DNA of 64,000 nucleotides from Campylobacter vulpis (GTDB lineage Bacteria > Campylobacterota > Campylobacteria > Campylobacterales > Campylobacteraceae): the NCBI RefSeq assembly GCF_014217995.1, contig NZ_CP041617.1:124001-188000 (forward strand), in the 5' to 3' direction. Below, piece after piece: positions 1 to 8,648 of the stretch. The notes beneath the pieces are model-generated. The model worked only from the letters and a program-made list of their open reading frames with translations, did not search any database and was not told where the DNA came from. Position 1 is the first letter of the stretch. Each line of letters opens with the position of its first letter. The translations under genes and the position numbers were made by a program.

Positions 1-1245
1 AGTATTGACAAATTCGATTAAATGCCCTAAAGAGCGGTAATTTGTATCAAGGCTTTCTGTTTTAATCTGCGTAAAAGTGTCTCTAAGTAGGTCAAAAAGC
101 TCTTTTTTGCTATTTCTAAAGCGGTAAATGCTTTGCTTTTTATCCCCGACATAAAAAAAGCTGCGATTTTTTTTCACGCCCTCTCCACTCACAAGCTCGG
201 CGATAATAGGCTTTAAAATCTCATATTGCACAACGCTAGTGTCTTGAAATTCATCAATTAAAAGATGACTAATACGCCCATCAAGCCTAAAATAAATCAT
301 ATCCTTTAAATCACTTCGTATAAGGTCTAAAACTCTTCTACTAATATCACTAAAGCTTAAAATATTTTTATTTTTATGTAAATCATTTTTTGCTTTGATA
401 AAAATCTTTAAAAGCTCCATTAAATTCGCTATTTTAAAGTTCTCTAGCTCTAGGGCATACTGCCTTAGACTTTCTAAAAAACGCTCTCTTTTTGCGGTAA
501 AATTGACATCTTCTTGGGCTAAATCTCGCAAATATTTTTTTTCCTCAAATTGGTCAATAATAGGACTTTTTAAAAATTCTTTAAGATGTAATTTTTCGCT
601 TTTAAAATTGCTTTTTAAATTTTTATTATCAAAATTTAAGCAGTATTTTCTCAAATCATCATAGGCATTTTGAAGCTTGGATAAACCTGGTTGATTTGTT
701 ATATTAAGACTTTTAAAATAAGCGTTTTGATAAAGGCTTTCAAGCTCACTAAAAAAATGCTCTTTTTCATCAATTTTTAAAATATAAGTTGCCAGTTTTT
801 TAAGCTCCTCTTTAGAAAGCTTTTTTAAAAAAGTCCTTCTTAGATCTTGAGAATTTTCAACGCTTTCAAAATCACTCATCAAGCCTAAATTTAAAGCAAA
901 GGAGCGTAAAATTTGAGAAAATAAAGCATCAAAGGTATAGATTTTTAGATTTTTTCTTAAAAATTCCTCTTTTTTAGAGTCTCTTAAGCGGATTAACTCC
1001 TCTTTATCCTTAGCTAAAAGTTTGCAAAGCTCCTTTGTTTCGGCTTCTTTTTTGTCAAAAGTTAAAAAATTTTCTATCACTCTTTTTTTCATTTCATTTG
1101 TAGCTTTTTTAGTAAAGGTAATGGCTAAAATTTCATCAATTTTAGCTCCACTTAAAATCAAAGCAACAAAACGCACACTTAAGGCAAAGGTTTTTCCACT
1201 GCCAGCACTTGCCTCTAGGGCTAAAAAAGGCTTAAATTCACTCAT
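1..1245 (-). CDS. addA: AddA/RecB-like UvrD-family helicase-nuclease, N-terminal 415 codons (runs off the window)
   Basis: This is the ATP-dependent helicase subunit of an AddAB-type double-strand break repair enzyme, which unwinds and resects DNA ends for RecA-dependent recombination. The frame is open from the ATG at 1243-1245 to base 1, and the C-terminal nuclease half lies outside the window. Visible superfamily I motifs are a Walker A (ASAGSGKT, residues 12-19), a Walker B-type motif (LLIDEFQDTS, about residues 327-336) and a GDKKQSIYRFR motif near residue 366. Its ATG overlaps the stop codon of addB, so the two subunits are probably translationally coupled. The family assignment is firm. 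Whether the gene is named addA or recB is convention. Confidence 0.9.
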   Translation of the reverse strand, partial: MSEFKPFLALEASAGSGKTFALSVRFVALILSGAKIDEILAITFTKKATNEMKKRVIENFLTFDKKEAETKELCKLLAKDKEELIRLRDSKKEEFLRKNLKIYTFDALFSQILRSFALNLGLMSDFESVENSQDLRRTFLKKLSKEELKKLATYILKIDEKEHFFSELESLYQNAYFKSLNITNQPGLSKLQNAYDDLRKYCLNFDNKNLKSNFKSEKLHLKEFLKSPIIDQFEEKKYLRDLAQEDVNFTAKRERFLESLRQYALELENFKIANLMELLKIFIKAKNDLHKNKNILSFSDISRRVLDLIRSDLKDMIYFRLDGRISHLLIDEFQDTSVVQYEILKPIIAELVSGEGVKKNRSFFYVGDKKQSIYRFRNSKKELFDLLRDTFTQIKTESLDTNYRSLGHLIEFVNT

Positions 1246-3626
1246 TTTAAATCTTTTTCATAAAGTAATTTATACGGACAAAAATCGCTTTTTTCATTTT
1301 CAAAAACAATTTCTTTATCCACCTCTTTTAAAAGCTTTTCAAGCTCCTCTTTAAGAGCTAAAACGCTTTTTGTGTCTTTACCCTCTTTAAGCTCAAAATC
1401 ATTTAAATCATAAAAAGCGGCATCGGCGTTTTCATCATATAAAAGCTTATAAAAAGCGAGTTGGTAGGATTTTTCGGGAATTTTCCCACTTTTATAATCT
1501 AAAATCAGCTCTTTAAAACGCTCATTTGAATCAATGCGGTCAATCTTACCTGTAAGCTCTATCTTTTGACCCTCTAAAATAATGCTTTTATCCACATTAA
1601 GTTCTAAATGCTTAATATGGTAGCCCTGCTTAAAATGCTCCTGTTCCTTTTTTGCAAATTCTTTAAATTTTATCTTTAAAAGTTCTAAATCAAGAGCGTC
1701 AAGTCCCTCTTTTTGCCCCTCTTTTTCAAGCAAGGAAGCAAAAAGCTTTTCATCAAAAAAATCATAATGTTTATAATAAAGCTCCAAAATATAATGGACA
1801 AAAATACCTAAATTTTTAAGCCTCTTTCTATCATTTTGCTCTTTTATGTCCATTTTTAGCTCTCTTGGCTCTTTTAAATGCTTGATATATTTATAAAAAT
1901 AAGTGCGTTTAGACTCTAAAAATAAAGTCAGCCTTGAGTAAGAAAGGGGTGTGGCGAAAAGATTGTGTTTTAATTTGGGCGCTTGAGGCGGCTCTAAGTT
2001 GATTTTCTTTGCTTGATAGTTTAATTTTAAGGCATTTAAATACGCCTTTTGACTTAAATCCTTAGCAAAATCAAGTCTAAAATCAAGCTCTTCTAAAAGA
2101 CGCGATTTGCTTTTTTCCTCATTTTCTACATAAGAAATGCTAATTTTTTTAGCATTTTTAAAAAGCTGTTCATAATAAAATCTTTGCAAATTTTCTCTTT
2201 TTTCATAGCTTATAAGCCCCGCTTTGGAACGCACTTCATTATTTAAAAATAGCTCATTAACACTTCTTTTTGGGATAAGATCTTCATTAAAATCCACAAC
2301 AATCACCCCATCAAAACTAAGTCCCCTACTTTCTAAAATCCCCATAGCAGTAACAGCCCCACCCCCAACATAGCTTTGTTTAAAGGAAGAAATTTGTATG
2401 AAAAAAAGCTCTAAAAGTTGCTTTAGGTTTAATTTTTGATTGCTAAGTAAATTTTTGATGAAAAAAAGCTCCTTTTCTACAAAAAGGCTTAATTCGCTAT
2501 TTTCATTTGCCAAAAATTGCTTAATCAAGGTTTCAAAATAAGAAAATTCACACTCTTTAGTAAAATGCTCCTTAAATTCCTTAAAATCAAGCTTAAAATA
2601 ATGCAAAAGGCTATTGTGTAGGTCGAAATTTGGTGCTTCATCAAAATAATTTTTGTTTTCATTAAAATAAAAATCGTCCAAATTTGCACTCTCATAAAGA
2701 CTTCTTAAGCTTTGATAAAATAGGCTTTCTTTGATGCTAATCCCACTTGCATAATTAAGCATATTATTTTGATCCAAAAGGCGTAAGAAATCGCAAAAGC
2801 CCTCATCTGGCGTAATGACGACAATATCCTCCGCCCTCAAACCCGCTCTTATAAAAGATGAAATTTCATCGAAAACAAAAGCCGCTTGTAAAATCCTAAG
2901 CTCAAATTGCTGAACTTTTATAAAGGAGCTTTTAGGCTTTAAAGGCTCTTGCTTTAATAAAATATTTTGCGTGATGTTAAACTCATAATGATAGTTTTCT
3001 TTTAAATTTACATCTTTTAAAAAGGGCAGCTCTTTAAAATAAGCGAGATTAAATTTACTTGTTTTAAAACGCAAAATAAGCTCTTTGTGCTTTGCTATTT
3101 GTAAAAGTAAAGAAAGCTCAAAACGACTTAAAAAGCCCTCCAAATCATAAATAATACTTTCATAATCTTCCAAAAAGTCCAAATCAAGAGTGTAAGAAAG
3201 AGGTAAAGAAAGATCATCGTATAAATTTTCTCTTTTTAAAAGATTTAGATAATTTTGAAAAACGCAGTCTAAAATTTCTAAATGCTCATTGTAACTCGCA
3301 TAATAATCACTATTTTGTAAGTCCTTAATGCTCTTATTTTCCAGTGCAAGTTCTCTAAAGAAGGAAAAAAGATATTCATTATTTTTCAAAAAGGAAAAAA
3401 ATTCGGTTGAAATTCCAAGCTTTTGTTCTAAATCCTTACTTTTTTTACACGCTTCTTGCATAAGTAATAATTGCTCATAAGCACTTGCCTTAAAGCCTTG
3501 ATTGAGACAAATTTTATCCAAAAATTCCGCCACACTTAAAGCTTGACTAATAAGAGCATTTATATTTTTACTTTGCTGATAATATTCTTTAATCTTTCTT
3601 GAAGAGCTAAAAATATAAAGTTTCAT
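1242..3626 (-). CDS. addB: AddB-like exonuclease/helicase subunit
   Basis: This 794-residue protein is the probable partner of the downstream addA product in double-strand break repair. The C-terminal part shows the PD-(D/E)XK nuclease signature of the RecB family: an acidic residue in LILDYKSGK near residue 708, followed by a Gln/Tyr motif (QLAFYKLLY) near residue 720. The N-terminal part is an inactivated-helicase-like region with no clear Walker A, as usual for AddB in Epsilonproteobacteria. It overlaps the preceding FixH-like gene and the following addA gene by 4 bases each (ATGA). The position at the end of the cco cluster suggests read-through transcription from ccoN. Confidence 0.85.
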   Translation of the reverse strand: MKLYIFSSSRKIKEYYQQSKNINALISQALSVAEFLDKICLNQGFKASAYEQLLLMQEACKKSKDLEQKLGISTEFFSFLKNNEYLFSFFRELALENKSIKDLQNSDYYASYNEHLEILDCVFQNYLNLLKRENLYDDLSLPLSYTLDLDFLEDYESIIYDLEGFLSRFELSLLLQIAKHKELILRFKTSKFNLAYFKELPFLKDVNLKENYHYEFNITQNILLKQEPLKPKSSFIKVQQFELRILQAAFVFDEISSFIRAGLRAEDIVVITPDEGFCDFLRLLDQNNMLNYASGISIKESLFYQSLRSLYESANLDDFYFNENKNYFDEAPNFDLHNSLLHYFKLDFKEFKEHFTKECEFSYFETLIKQFLANENSELSLFVEKELFFIKNLLSNQKLNLKQLLELFFIQISSFKQSYVGGGAVTAMGILESRGLSFDGVIVVDFNEDLIPKRSVNELFLNNEVRSKAGLISYEKRENLQRFYYEQLFKNAKKISISYVENEEKSKSRLLEELDFRLDFAKDLSQKAYLNALKLNYQAKKINLEPPQAPKLKHNLFATPLSYSRLTLFLESKRTYFYKYIKHLKEPRELKMDIKEQNDRKRLKNLGIFVHYILELYYKHYDFFDEKLFASLLEKEGQKEGLDALDLELLKIKFKEFAKKEQEHFKQGYHIKHLELNVDKSIILEGQKIELTGKIDRIDSNERFKELILDYKSGKIPEKSYQLAFYKLLYDENADAAFYDLNDFELKEGKDTKSVLALKEELEKLLKEVDKEIVFENEKSDFCPYKLLYEKDLK

Positions 3627-4195
3627 TGCACGAAAAATTCAAAGCTTTTAAAGCCCAAAATGTCTTTATTCTCAGCCTTTATTTTAAGTTGCCATCTCCC
3701 TTTTGCAAGCGTAGCTAAGCTAAACAAATAAGCCTTTGCTTCATAATTAGTCTCATTATTAGAGAGCTTAATGCTAACATTTTTTTCTAAACCTTGTAAA
3801 AACATATCATTTTCACTTGTATGCGGTCTTGTGAGTTTAGCACTTAAATTTATATCTTTTAATTCAATTTTACCTTTTGGTTGTTTGACCAAAAGTAGGA
3901 TAATATTGTCATCTTTTAAAATATAAGCTTTTTTTGAGCGTTTTTTGTCAATAATTTTTTCTTCGAAATTTGTCTTGCTATCATCAAGTATTAAGGCAAA
4001 ATTTTCAAAAAATTTTTTTTGTTTAAGTTCAAGCTTATCATAATTGTTTTCCACTTCCTGATAGCTTAAGAAAAAGCTATCATCTTCATAAACGGGATAC
4101 CCACTTGCAAAAATGATAGTTGCCACACAAGCTAAAACAATGGCAAAAAGAGAGAGTAAAATCCCATAAGGCCAAAAAGTTTTCTTTTTATCCAA
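3623..4195 (-). CDS. FixH-like membrane protein (cbb3 oxidase accessory)
   Basis: This 190-residue protein has one N-terminal transmembrane segment (about residues 9-31) followed by a periplasmic domain. The segment WPYGILLSLF, the following SGYPVYEDD and a short YxxxxNNYD-type stretch resemble the FixH family. FixH proteins accompany cbb3-type oxidases and are linked to copper delivery or assembly. Its place downstream of ccoNOQP supports that reading. It overlaps its upstream neighbour by 8 bases and addB by 4 bases. The assignment rests on topology, local motif and context, so the biochemical role is inferred. Confidence 0.6.
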   Translation of the reverse strand: MDKKKTFWPYGILLSLFAIVLACVATIIFASGYPVYEDDSFFLSYQEVENNYDKLELKQKKFFENFALILDDSKTNFEEKIIDKKRSKKAYILKDDNIILLLVKQPKGKIELKDINLSAKLTRPHTSENDMFLQGLEKNVSIKLSNNETNYEAKAYLFSLATLAKGRWQLKIKAENKDILGFKSFEFFVQ

Positions 4196-4811
4196 AGCGT
4201 CTTCTCCTTTTTGTTACTTGATTTTGATACCTCTTTTTCATTCTTCTTTGAGTGTAATAAAGCAAAGCAAAGCAAATAAAACCATAAAGTAAAATACGGA
4301 GTATGTTTAGCGTGTCTCTGTTGGCATTACCTATGGAGCTTTCAAGTTTGATGTTAAAATACTTAGCAAGTCTATCAGCTATATCACCATAGCCATTTAA
4401 AAGAGCAGCGTTATAAATATCACCTTTTTTAGAAGCTAGTATGGGGAGTATAGTGCCTGTGCCAGCATAGGGGCTTAAAACTGCCTCTTTATCAAAAAAG
4501 CTTAAAGTCTCGCTAGAGCCTATTATATCAACTTTGTGTGAATTCTTAGAAAGAACTAGCAAAATGTTGGGTTCTGGAAGTTCTTTTTGTTTTTGAGCCA
4601 AGCTTTCAAACGAGCTTTCATTACCTACGGCTAAGGCTAGAAAAATTCCCGTTTTCTCATAGAGTTCTTTGCCGATGAGGTTAATTTCATCACTAACTTT
4701 TTGACTTAAAACATTTTCATTATAAATAACCGCATCTAAAGCGAAGCAAGAAAGAGGAGCAAACAAAGATAAAAAGGTGGCTAAAAAGCCACCTTGAAAG
4801 AAATTCTTCAT
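4188..4811 (-). CDS. Secreted/membrane-anchored TPM-domain-like protein
   Basis: The protein has 207 residues. A signal peptide is visible (residues 1-24, ending CFA). A periplasmic alpha/beta domain follows, with a LLVLSKNSHKVDI-type core reminiscent of TPM (thylakoid/phosphatase-like) domains. Near residues 168-186 there is a transmembrane helix, then a very basic tail (KRRRRFG). TPM proteins have been linked to assembly or repair of membrane complexes, and the location in a cytochrome oxidase operon fits a maturation role. The start overlaps the stop of the 33-residue peptide upstream by 4 bases. The family call is moderate and the exact function unknown. Confidence 0.5.
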   Translation of the reverse strand: MKNFFQGGFLATFLSLFAPLSCFALDAVIYNENVLSQKVSDEINLIGKELYEKTGIFLALAVGNESSFESLAQKQKELPEPNILLVLSKNSHKVDIIGSSETLSFFDKEAVLSPYAGTGTILPILASKKGDIYNAALLNGYGDIADRLAKYFNIKLESSIGNANRDTLNILRILLYGFICFALLYYTQRRMKKRYQNQVTKRRRRFG

Positions 4812-4909
4812 CCTATGTTAAGATGATTGAGAGTTAAAACAGACCAAGCTGTAACCACAGCACTAATGATTAAGCCGATAACGATTAAATATTCAAGCGT
4901 TTTACTCAT
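4808..4909 (-). CDS. 33-residue single-span membrane peptide in the cco operon
   Basis: A short frame runs from the ATG at 4907-4909 to the TGA at 4808-4810. It encodes MSKTLEYLIVI..., almost entirely one hydrophobic helix (residues 7-27) with a short polar tail. It overlaps the gene before it (ATGA at 4906-4909) and the gene after it (ATGA at 4808-4811). Such 4-base overlaps on both sides argue strongly for real, coupled translation. By analogy with CcoS, CcoM or CydX-type peptides it may help assemble or stabilise the oxidase, but no homology to those is visible. I recall a similarly placed small gene in C. jejuni. Confidence 0.65.
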   Translation of the reverse strand: MSKTLEYLIVIGLIISAVVTAWSVLTLNHLNIG

Positions 4910-5124
4910 TTTACATCCTTTATAATCATATGGTCTTGTTCTTTAGAGCCTATCATTTTAACCGCTTGTGGATTTTCAAGTTTATAAGGCTTTTGCATAA
5001 CATCTTGCTGTGCCTTAATGCCCCAAATAGTAAGCCCAACTAAAATCGCCAATAATAAAACTGTCGCTATAAGCATACCCGTAACACCCGAAAGTGAAAA
5101 TACGCAACGATTAGTGTTTTCCAT
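4906..5124 (-). CDS. DUF4006-like small membrane protein downstream of ccoP
   Basis: This 72-residue protein has a central transmembrane helix (about residues 14-36) and a polar C-terminal tail, matching the short DUF4006 proteins encoded behind ccoP in Campylobacter and relatives. Its ATG overlaps the ccoP stop by one base (TAATG), and its stop overlaps the next start (ATGA). This indicates one translational unit with ccoNOQP. A role in cbb3 oxidase biogenesis or stability is plausible from context only. Confidence 0.65.
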   Translation of the reverse strand: MENTNRCVFSLSGVTGMLIATVLLLAILVGLTIWGIKAQQDVMQKPYKLENPQAVKMIGSKEQDHMIIKDVK

Positions 5125-6005
5125 TACTCACCCCTTGAAAGAGAAATGACATATTCGCCAACAGCTTGTTTTTGAATATCGCTTAAAAGATCGCTATTAA
5201 ATTTAGGCATAGAGCCAATTGCACCATTTTTGCCTCTATTTAAAACTTCAACCACAAATTCAGCAGAGCCATATTTTGTTAAATCAGGAGCCATAACCTC
5301 GCCCCCTATAACACCCGTGCCATCTTCGCCGTGGCAAGTTACACAAGTAGCAAACACTTCTTTACCTCTAGCAACTAAGTTTTCATTTGCTGTTTTTTTA
5401 ATGGCTGAAATTTCTTTTGCTACATAGGCAGCTACGGCTGGGATATCCTCCTCGCTAATACCTAAATCAGCTGCCGGAGCCATTTCTCCCATAAGATATC
5501 CCATACCCTTAGAGCCTTTAGTGATGACATCGATAAGCCCTTCTTCTGAACCCCAAAGCGTTAAATCTTGCGCCTTGCCATTAATCCCATCAGCGGTGAT
5601 TCCGTGGCACTGGGAGCATTGCACTAAGAATAAATTTTGCCCCATAGCAATTTTATCTTCCTTAGAGAGATTTTTAAATTTTTCTTCAAATTTAGCTGTG
5701 TGAGCAGCGACTTCCTCATTATATTCGCCTATTCTTGAGTAAGAATTCAAAGGATACCCCCATAAAAAATACCAAATTGCCCAAACAATAGTGAGAAAAA
5801 ATACAACCGCCCAGCCTATAGGTAGAGGATTTTTATATTCACCTATGCCGTCCCAATTATGCTCACTTAATTCGGCATTGCCTTTTTTTTCTTTCATTTG
5901 TTGGAAAATTCTAGCTACCACCACAAGCGTGATTAGGATAATAAGAATCGCACCAATCAAAGACAAAAGATTGATATTATCTTCCAAATTTAACCATTGC
6001 ATCAA
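5124..6005 (-). CDS. ccoP: cbb3-type cytochrome c oxidase subunit III (diheme)
   Basis: CcoP passes electrons from soluble cytochrome c to the cbb3 oxidase. The 293-residue protein has two N-terminal membrane helices (about 9-33 and 61-85) and two periplasmic cytochrome c domains, with heme-binding motifs CSQCH at 130-134 and CVTCH at 221-225. Length and layout are normal for the family. It follows ccoQ with a short overlap and precedes the DUF4006-like gene with a one-base overlap. Confidence 0.96.
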   Translation of the reverse strand: MMQWLNLEDNINLLSLIGAILIILITLVVVARIFQQMKEKKGNAELSEHNWDGIGEYKNPLPIGWAVVFFLTIVWAIWYFLWGYPLNSYSRIGEYNEEVAAHTAKFEEKFKNLSKEDKIAMGQNLFLVQCSQCHGITADGINGKAQDLTLWGSEEGLIDVITKGSKGMGYLMGEMAPAADLGISEEDIPAVAAYVAKEISAIKKTANENLVARGKEVFATCVTCHGEDGTGVIGGEVMAPDLTKYGSAEFVVEVLNRGKNGAIGSMPKFNSDLLSDIQKQAVGEYVISLSRGE

Positions 6006-6265
6006 GCACTCCTTTTATTTTCTAAAATACGGTCATCAAGTTCATCATTTAAAGCAAGGTCGGCATATTTTTCATAATTTCTTTCACCTCTTTTTTCGCT
6101 TCTATAAAGATGAAACCAATACGCATATAAAACAACGACTAAAAAAACAACAAGGGAGAAAAAGCCATAGCCTTGAAAAATCTCCCATTCGTGTTTTTCT
6201 ATACCAGATAAATTAAAGCTTAAAAGCTGTCCTATTACGCTAAAAAAAATTTCTAAATCCTGCAT
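6002..6265 (-). CDS. ccoQ: cbb3-type cytochrome c oxidase subunit IV (CcoQ)
   Basis: This small subunit has 87 residues, one transmembrane helix (about residues 31-50) and a charged C-terminal tail (RSEKRGERNYEKYADLALND). CcoQ stabilises the cbb3 complex and is not conserved well enough to recognise by sequence alone. The call rests on its position between ccoO (4 bases upstream) and ccoP (4-base overlap) and on its topology. Confidence 0.85.
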   Translation of the reverse strand: MQDLEIFFSVIGQLLSFNLSGIEKHEWEIFQGYGFFSLVVFLVVVLYAYWFHLYRSEKRGERNYEKYADLALNDELDDRILENKRSA

Positions 6266-6269
6266 ACTC

Positions 6270-6935
6270 TTACTTTAAACTATTTAAATAGGCTATCAAA
6301 GCAACGATTTCTTTGATCTCCCCTCTAGCAAAAGCGTCTTTAACCTCTTGATTTTTCATCTGCTCCACAATGACAGCCGCTTGAGCCTTAACTTCCTCTT
6401 GTGCTTCTTCCCAAGTGCCAAGCTTTGTTTGCCCCTCTACATCATAAGGGACATTAAAGACTTTTTTTACTGTGAGTGCCTCCGCATAGGCTGTTTCAAT
6501 GTCGGCATTATTGCTAAACATATGCTTATAAGCTGGCATAATAGAACCAGGCACCACAGAAGTAGGGTCTAGCATATGATTTTCGTGCCAATCTGCTGTT
6601 CTATAATTCCCCACTCTTGCTAAATCAGGTCCCGTCCTTTTTGAACCCCATAAAAATGGTCTATCATAGGCAAATTCGCCACTCACAGAATACATTCCAT
6701 AGCGGTCTGTTTCAGACTTAAATGGACGGATAAGCTGAGAATGGCAAGCATTACAACTATCCTTAATATAAATATGACGCCCAGCAAGTTCTAAAACAGA
6801 ATAAGGCTTTTTGCTCTCAAGAGGTCTTGCATTATCTGCGAAATTTGGTAAAACTTCAACAATACCCGCATAAGCAATGACGATAAAAACTGCCACAGCA
6901 AAAAAGAATGGATTTTTTTCTAACCAAGCAAACAT
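6270..6935 (-). CDS. ccoO: cbb3-type cytochrome c oxidase subunit II (monoheme)
   Basis: CcoO is the membrane-anchored monoheme cytochrome c that relays electrons to CcoN. The 221-residue protein has an N-terminal anchor (about residues 9-27) and a CNACH heme motif at 61-65. The segment after it (SQLIRPF...DRYG) is typical of FixO/CcoO. A strong Shine-Dalgarno (aaggag) precedes the ATG. It lies 11 bases downstream of ccoN in the expected order N-O-Q-P. Confidence 0.95.
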   Translation of the reverse strand: MFAWLEKNPFFFAVAVFIVIAYAGIVEVLPNFADNARPLESKKPYSVLELAGRHIYIKDSCNACHSQLIRPFKSETDRYGMYSVSGEFAYDRPFLWGSKRTGPDLARVGNYRTADWHENHMLDPTSVVPGSIMPAYKHMFSNNADIETAYAEALTVKKVFNVPYDVEGQTKLGTWEEAQEEVKAQAAVIVEQMKNQEVKDAFARGEIKEIVALIAYLNSLK

Positions 6936-6946
6936 TTTTTCTCCTT

Positions 6947-8413
6947 TTATGCTGCCATAGGCGAAGCGCTTTTTGGCTCTTTGTCAAGCACTTTTCCACA
7001 GCTAATTGATTTGTAAATATTATAAACAAACATAAAGAATCCTAGCAAATATAACAACCCGCCGATTGCTCTTATCCAGTAGTAAGGCATAAGCACTTCA
7101 ACCGTGTCGATAAAGGTGTAAAGTAGGCTGCCATATTCATCAGTAGCTCTCCACATCATACCTTGAGTAATCCCTGCTATCCACATTGATGAGAAGTAAA
7201 GCACAATACCTGTTGTTTGCACCCAAAATTGTGCTTCCATTAAGGATTTGCTATAAAGCTCTCTTTTAAACATTCTAGGTGTCATATGATAAAGTGCCGC
7301 CATAGTCATAAAGCCTACCCAGCCCAGTGTGCCATCATGGACATGTCCTGGTATCCAGTCTGTAAAGTGTGCTAGGGCATTGACAGATTTGATAGAAAGA
7401 ATCGGTCCTTCAAGGGTTGAAAACATATAGAAAGTTGAAGCTAGAATCATAAATTTAATAAGCGGACTTTCTCTTAACTGACTCCACTCCCCTTTCATCG
7501 TTAAAAGGATATTAATCGCTGAACCCCAAGAAGGTAAAATTAATACAATAGAGAAAATCGAACCCATAGTTTGCATCCAATCAGGCACGGTCGAATAAAT
7601 CAAATGATGCCCTCCCGCCCATAAATACACAAACATCAAGCCCCAAAATGCAAATAAAGAAAGCTTATAGGAGAAAATCGGCTGTCCGCTTTCTTTAGGT
7701 AAGAAATAATAAATTTGAGCGATGATTCCCACGGTGAAAACAAAGGCAACGGCATTATGTCCATACCACCACTGCACTAAGGCATCGTTTGTCCCAGCAT
7801 ACATAGAAACACTATGCCACCAGTTTCCAAGTCCTGTTACGAAATAAGTCGGCACTGCCATATTGTTGAAAAGATAAAGCATAGCTATACCTAAAAAAGT
7901 AGCAATGTAATACCAAAGAGAGATGTAAAGAGTTTTTTCACGGCGAATTCCTACAAGTCCAAAAATACTTACACCCCATAAAACCCACACTAAAACAACT
8001 AAAATATCCAAGGGCCACTCAAGCTCGGCATATTCTTTAGAAGTGCTTACGCCTAAAAAGAGGCTAATGACTGCTAAAATCATCGTTATCATATAAAGCC
8101 AAAAGTGAAGCTTACCTACTGCCATTAAAAACGCCGATTCCGCCATAGAAACTTTAAGAACCCGTTGTCCTATATAATACCAAGTAGCCCAAATCCCTGA
8201 AAGCATAAAACCAAAAATAACGCCTGAAGTATGCAAAGGTCTAAGTCTTGAAAAGGTAGCATACTCACCTGCTAAATAGTTTAAATCAGGATATGCCATT
8301 TGAAATGCTATGAGCGTTCCTATCGCCATACCTACAATTCCAAACAATATGGTCGCAAACATAAAGTATTTTGCTACCGTATAGTCGTAGTTCAACACAT
8401 TACCTGGGTGCAT
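6947..8413 (-). CDS. ccoN: cbb3-type cytochrome c oxidase catalytic subunit I
   Basis: CcoN is the heme-copper catalytic subunit that reduces oxygen at very low concentrations, the main terminal oxidase of microaerophilic Campylobacter. It has 488 residues with about twelve membrane helices. Family-typical conserved segments include RPLHTSGVIFGF, VQWWYGHNAVAF (a metal-centre His) and HFTDWIPGHVHDGTLGW. It is the first gene of a ten-gene minus-strand run reaching addA, preceded by a good Shine-Dalgarno (aaggag) and a TATAAT-type promoter. Confidence 0.97.
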   Translation of the reverse strand: MHPGNVLNYDYTVAKYFMFATILFGIVGMAIGTLIAFQMAYPDLNYLAGEYATFSRLRPLHTSGVIFGFMLSGIWATWYYIGQRVLKVSMAESAFLMAVGKLHFWLYMITMILAVISLFLGVSTSKEYAELEWPLDILVVLVWVLWGVSIFGLVGIRREKTLYISLWYYIATFLGIAMLYLFNNMAVPTYFVTGLGNWWHSVSMYAGTNDALVQWWYGHNAVAFVFTVGIIAQIYYFLPKESGQPIFSYKLSLFAFWGLMFVYLWAGGHHLIYSTVPDWMQTMGSIFSIVLILPSWGSAINILLTMKGEWSQLRESPLIKFMILASTFYMFSTLEGPILSIKSVNALAHFTDWIPGHVHDGTLGWVGFMTMAALYHMTPRMFKRELYSKSLMEAQFWVQTTGIVLYFSSMWIAGITQGMMWRATDEYGSLLYTFIDTVEVLMPYYWIRAIGGLLYLLGFFMFVYNIYKSISCGKVLDKEPKSASPMAA

Positions 8414-8446
8414 CGACTCTCCTTAAAATTAAATCATAAAAGCCGT

Positions 8447-8452
8447 ATTATA
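8447..8452 (-). promoter_or_regulatory. Probable -10 element of the ccoNOQP promoter
   Basis: On the minus strand a perfect TATAAT lies about 35 bases upstream of the ccoN ATG, after a T/A-rich stretch and without an obvious -35 box, as usual for Campylobacter housekeeping promoters. The rest of 8453-8595 is AT-rich and shows no gene. Confidence 0.6.
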
Positions 8453-8595
8453 AAATATTATTTGTAGATTTAGCCTTAAAATCTTAAATTTTTTAATTTT
8501 TGTTAATAAAACTTTAAAATTTATTTAATTTAGGATTTAAAAAGTCTTATTACATTTTAAATTCTTTAATCAATTTTGAAAATTTTTAGCAATCA

Positions 8596-8608
8596 TTTTT
8601 TTTTTTTT
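8596..8608 (+). repeat. T13 homopolymer abutting the -10 box of an autotransporter promoter
   Basis: Thirteen consecutive T residues lie one base upstream of the TATAAT at 8610-8615. In Campylobacter the region upstream of the -10 is T-rich and helps set promoter strength, so length change here could modulate transcription of the gene at 8649. The tract is visible; the effect is inferred. Confidence 0.6.
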
Positions 8609-8609
8609 G

Positions 8610-8615
8610 TATAAT
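8610..8615 (+). promoter_or_regulatory. -10 element (TATAAT) of the autotransporter gene at 8649
   Basis: A perfect TATAAT lies 33 bases upstream of the ATG at 8649, followed by a Shine-Dalgarno aaggga. This layout favours the ATG at 8649 over the in-frame TTG at 8607, which lies upstream of the -10 box. Confidence 0.65.
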
Positions 8616-8648
8616 CCGCAATTTAAATTTTTAATAAGGGAATTAATA

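Noticed and set aside
395..664. Plus-strand open frames inside addA, addB, ccoP and similar genes
   Set aside because: They lie antisense to well-supported genes, have low-complexity composition and no Shine-Dalgarno; they are shadows.
8607..8648. TTG start at 8607 for the first autotransporter
   Set aside because: It lies upstream of the -10 box and would add a non-signal stretch; the ATG at 8649 has a Shine-Dalgarno and a proper signal peptide.
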